Source of the DNA: Chitinophagaceae bacterium
Lineage (GTDB): Bacteria; Bacteroidota; Bacteroidia; Chitinophagales; Chitinophagaceae
Direction: 5' to 3'
NCBI GenBank assembly: GCA_017307755.1
Contig: JAFKGQ010000006.1
Span: 558,001-622,000 of the forward strand
Length of the DNA stretch: 64,000 nt
Part shown: positions 62,853 through 64,000 of the stretch, piece after piece
Layout: each line of letters opens with the position of its first letter
Numbering within the stretch: the stretch's first letter is position 1
Translations under genes and position numbers: made by a program
Notes under the pieces: generated by a model
The model's database searches: none
The model's input: only the letters and a program-made list of their open reading frames with translations
What the model was told of the DNA's origin: nothing

Positions 62853-63427
62853 ATTAGTTTATTTAATCTCGCATATTGCAATAGCATGATCGTCTTGCCA
62901 TCCCGTATCTCACCGGTGTCGATCATCTGTATCGCCTTATCCGCATCCAGCTCCAGCACCTCAATGTCCTCTCCTTCATCCACACCCCCGCCTTCGTTCA
63001 CCTTCATGCTCCGCTCATATTCCGCCACAAAAAAATAAAGTATCTCCGTGACGGACCCGGGCGACATATACGCTTCAAAGATCTTCCGGACATGCGTTAC
63101 CTTATATCCCGTCTCTTCTTCCGTCTCCCGGCGAATGGCATCTTCAGGATTGTCCTTGTCCAACAATCCCGCGCAAGCCTCTATCAACATACCCGATGCA
63201 TTCCCGTTGACAAATGTAGGCAGCCTGAACTGCCGTGTGAGGATCACCTTCCTCTCCTTTACGTGATACAACAGGATCGTAGCGCCATTACCCCGGTCAT
63301 ATGCTTCCCTGCTTTGCGTCTGCCAGGCCCCATCCTTCTTCTCTATCTCATACGTCACCTTCCGCAGGGTGTACCAATTGTCGGAAAGGATATCCGTCTT
63401 TATAATACGAACATTTGCCTTTTTCAT
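62849..63427 (-). CDS. nudK: Nudix hydrolase, NudK-like (GDP-mannose/ADP-sugar type)
   Basis: This 192-residue protein has the Nudix box running from Gly in AGLLDKDNPEDAIRRE to EEETGY, with all REx2EE residues. Overall it follows the GDP-mannose pyrophosphatase NudK: ILTRQFRLPTFVNG before the box and a PGSVTEILYFFVAEY strand after it. It probably hydrolyses nucleoside-diphosphate sugars. A perfect -7 element lies 4 bases before its ATG. The substrate assignment is from family resemblance. Confidence 0.85.
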   Translation of the reverse strand: MKKANVRIIKTDILSDNWYTLRKVTYEIEKKDGAWQTQSREAYDRGNGATILLYHVKERKVILTRQFRLPTFVNGNASGMLIEACAGLLDKDNPEDAIRRETEEETGYKVTHVRKIFEAYMSPGSVTEILYFFVAEYERSMKVNEGGGVDEGEDIEVLELDADKAIQMIDTGEIRDGKTIMLLQYARLNKLI

Positions 63428-63431
63428 GCAT

Positions 63432-63439
63432 CAAATGTA
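63432..63439 (-). promoter_or_regulatory. -7 element TACATTTG directly before nudK
   Basis: On the minus strand TACATTTG matches TAnnTTTG exactly and ends 4 bases before the ATG at 63427. If used, the transcript would start at or next to the ATG, giving a leaderless message. No clear TTG at -33 is seen. Confidence 0.4.
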
Positions 63440-63503
63440 AGTTTTTCCCCTTCCGCTTCTCCCCGGATGAAAAGTTAACCCGCTTTCTTCGTAAATTGTA
63501 TCC

Positions 63504-64000
63504 ATGGAAAAGATCGTTAAAATACTATCCATCCGGAACGTGACACACAATGTAAGGTCCTATCGGATCGAAAAGCCGGAGGGATACTCATTCGTCCCCG
63601 GACAGGCCACCGAAGTATCCATCAACAAGGACAAATGGAAGGACGAACGAAGACCTTTCACCTTCACCAGCCTCAACGAATGGTCCTTCCTGGAATTCAC
63701 CATCAAGTCCTATCATGACCACGATGGCGTCACCCACGAGTTGAGCAAACTGGTCCCGGGCGATGAGTTGATCCTGCGCGACGTATGGGGCGCCATTTCC
63801 TACAAAGGCGAGGGCTATTTTATTGCCGGAGGAGCAGGTATCACGCCGTTCATCGCCATCTTCCGCGAGTTGCATAAAGAAGGCAATACAAAAGGCAATC
63901 AGCTTTATTTTTCCAATAAGACCAGCCACGACATCATCCTGAAAGAAGAGTTCGACACCATACTGGGGAACAATGTACATTATATCCTCACCAGGGAAGA
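63504..64000 (+). CDS. flavodoxin/ferredoxin reductase-like oxidoreductase, 3' end outside window
   Basis: The frame from the ATG at 63504 is open to the right edge (165 residues seen). The FAD domain shows a GYSFVPGQATEVSI strand and RPFTFTS, the flavin-binding R-x-(Y/F)-(S/T) motif. The NAD(P) domain begins with FIAGGAGITPFIAIFREL. These order and motifs fit FNR-family reductases, which pass electrons between NAD(P)H and a flavodoxin, ferredoxin or fused partner. Whether a ferredoxin domain follows is not visible. It is divergent from the nudK-type gene with a 76-base gap. Confidence 0.88.
   Translation, partial: MEKIVKILSIRNVTHNVRSYRIEKPEGYSFVPGQATEVSINKDKWKDERRPFTFTSLNEWSFLEFTIKSYHDHDGVTHELSKLVPGDELILRDVWGAISYKGEGYFIAGGAGITPFIAIFRELHKEGNTKGNQLYFSNKTSHDIILKEEFDTILGNNVHYILTRE

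Noticed and set aside
1..64000. CRISPR arrays, tRNA, rRNA, insertion sequences, prophage
   Set aside because: I looked for regular short repeats, cloverleaf-type segments, transposase motifs and phage structural genes and saw none; a covariance-model search would be needed to exclude small RNAs.

Overview
The window reads as a chromosome segment of a Bacteroidota member, most like the Chitinophagaceae (inferred; no rRNA is present to prove it). The signs are two SusC/SusD outer-membrane uptake pairs, an ECF sigma/FecR anti-sigma pair beside an STN-type SusC, NarL- and LytTR-type regulators with TPR or soluble histidine kinases, DUF4434, DUF5107 and GH172 proteins, perfect TAnnTTTG -7 promoter elements, and no obvious Shine-Dalgarno use. 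I see no rRNA, tRNA, CRISPR array, insertion sequence or prophage gene.

Layout. 1-2524: a TPR histidine kinase (5' end outside the window) and its LuxR-type regulator. 2641-4414: a more AT-rich SDR/AraC pair with a 20-bp perfect palindrome between the genes. 4500-7109: a Tat-exported phosphocholine-type phospholipase C. 7157-27609 (minus strand): a long glycan-utilisation gene train. Read in its own direction it has a GlcNAc 2-epimerase, SusC, SusD, GH27 alpha-galactosidase, a DUF4434 protein, a sialate O-acetylesterase, a phosphatase/DUF4434/FN3/GDPD fusion, a sugar porter, a barrel/FGE-like fusion, a NagB/PIG-L fusion, YwbE, a nuclease-like protein and an 80-residue unknown. 27911-31003: a DUF5107/TPR protein on the same strand. 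31211-33662: an HTH/pentapeptide regulator with a two-gene ABC exporter. 33701-35123: a short Gfo/Idh-like protein divergent from a LacI regulator, with a shared operator. 35124-45137 (minus): complex I genes nuoABCDHIJKLMN without nuoEFG, plus a 105-residue tail gene. 45240-47904: a cupin protein and a GH172 protein, convergent. 48008-56661: sigma, FecR, STN-SusC, SusD and a TlpA-like protein. 56714-59779: GH29 fucosidase and a C45/phospholipase-B-like lipoprotein. 59812-62040: LuxR regulator and soluble kinase, divergent from a LytTR regulator. 62037-64000: VOC-GNAT fusion, Nudix hydrolase, and a flavodoxin-reductase-like gene cut by the right edge.

How it works together. The 7-27 kb train should import an oligosaccharide through SusCD and trim alpha-galactose and O-acetyl groups. 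It should split phosphodiesters and remove the phosphate in the periplasm, import sugars by the MFS porter, and feed ManNAc/GlcNAc-type sugars through the epimerase and NagB. The gene content suggests an acetylated, phosphorylated, amino-sugar-rich glycan, but no sialidase or sialate lyase is in view. The complex I operon lacks the NADH-oxidising module, so its electron donor is open. The strongest items for follow-up are the four-part phosphodiesterase fusion, the FGE-like protein without its cysteines, the LacI operator shared by a divergent pair, the paired AT-rich repeats upstream of the uptake operon, and the HTH-pentapeptide regulator.
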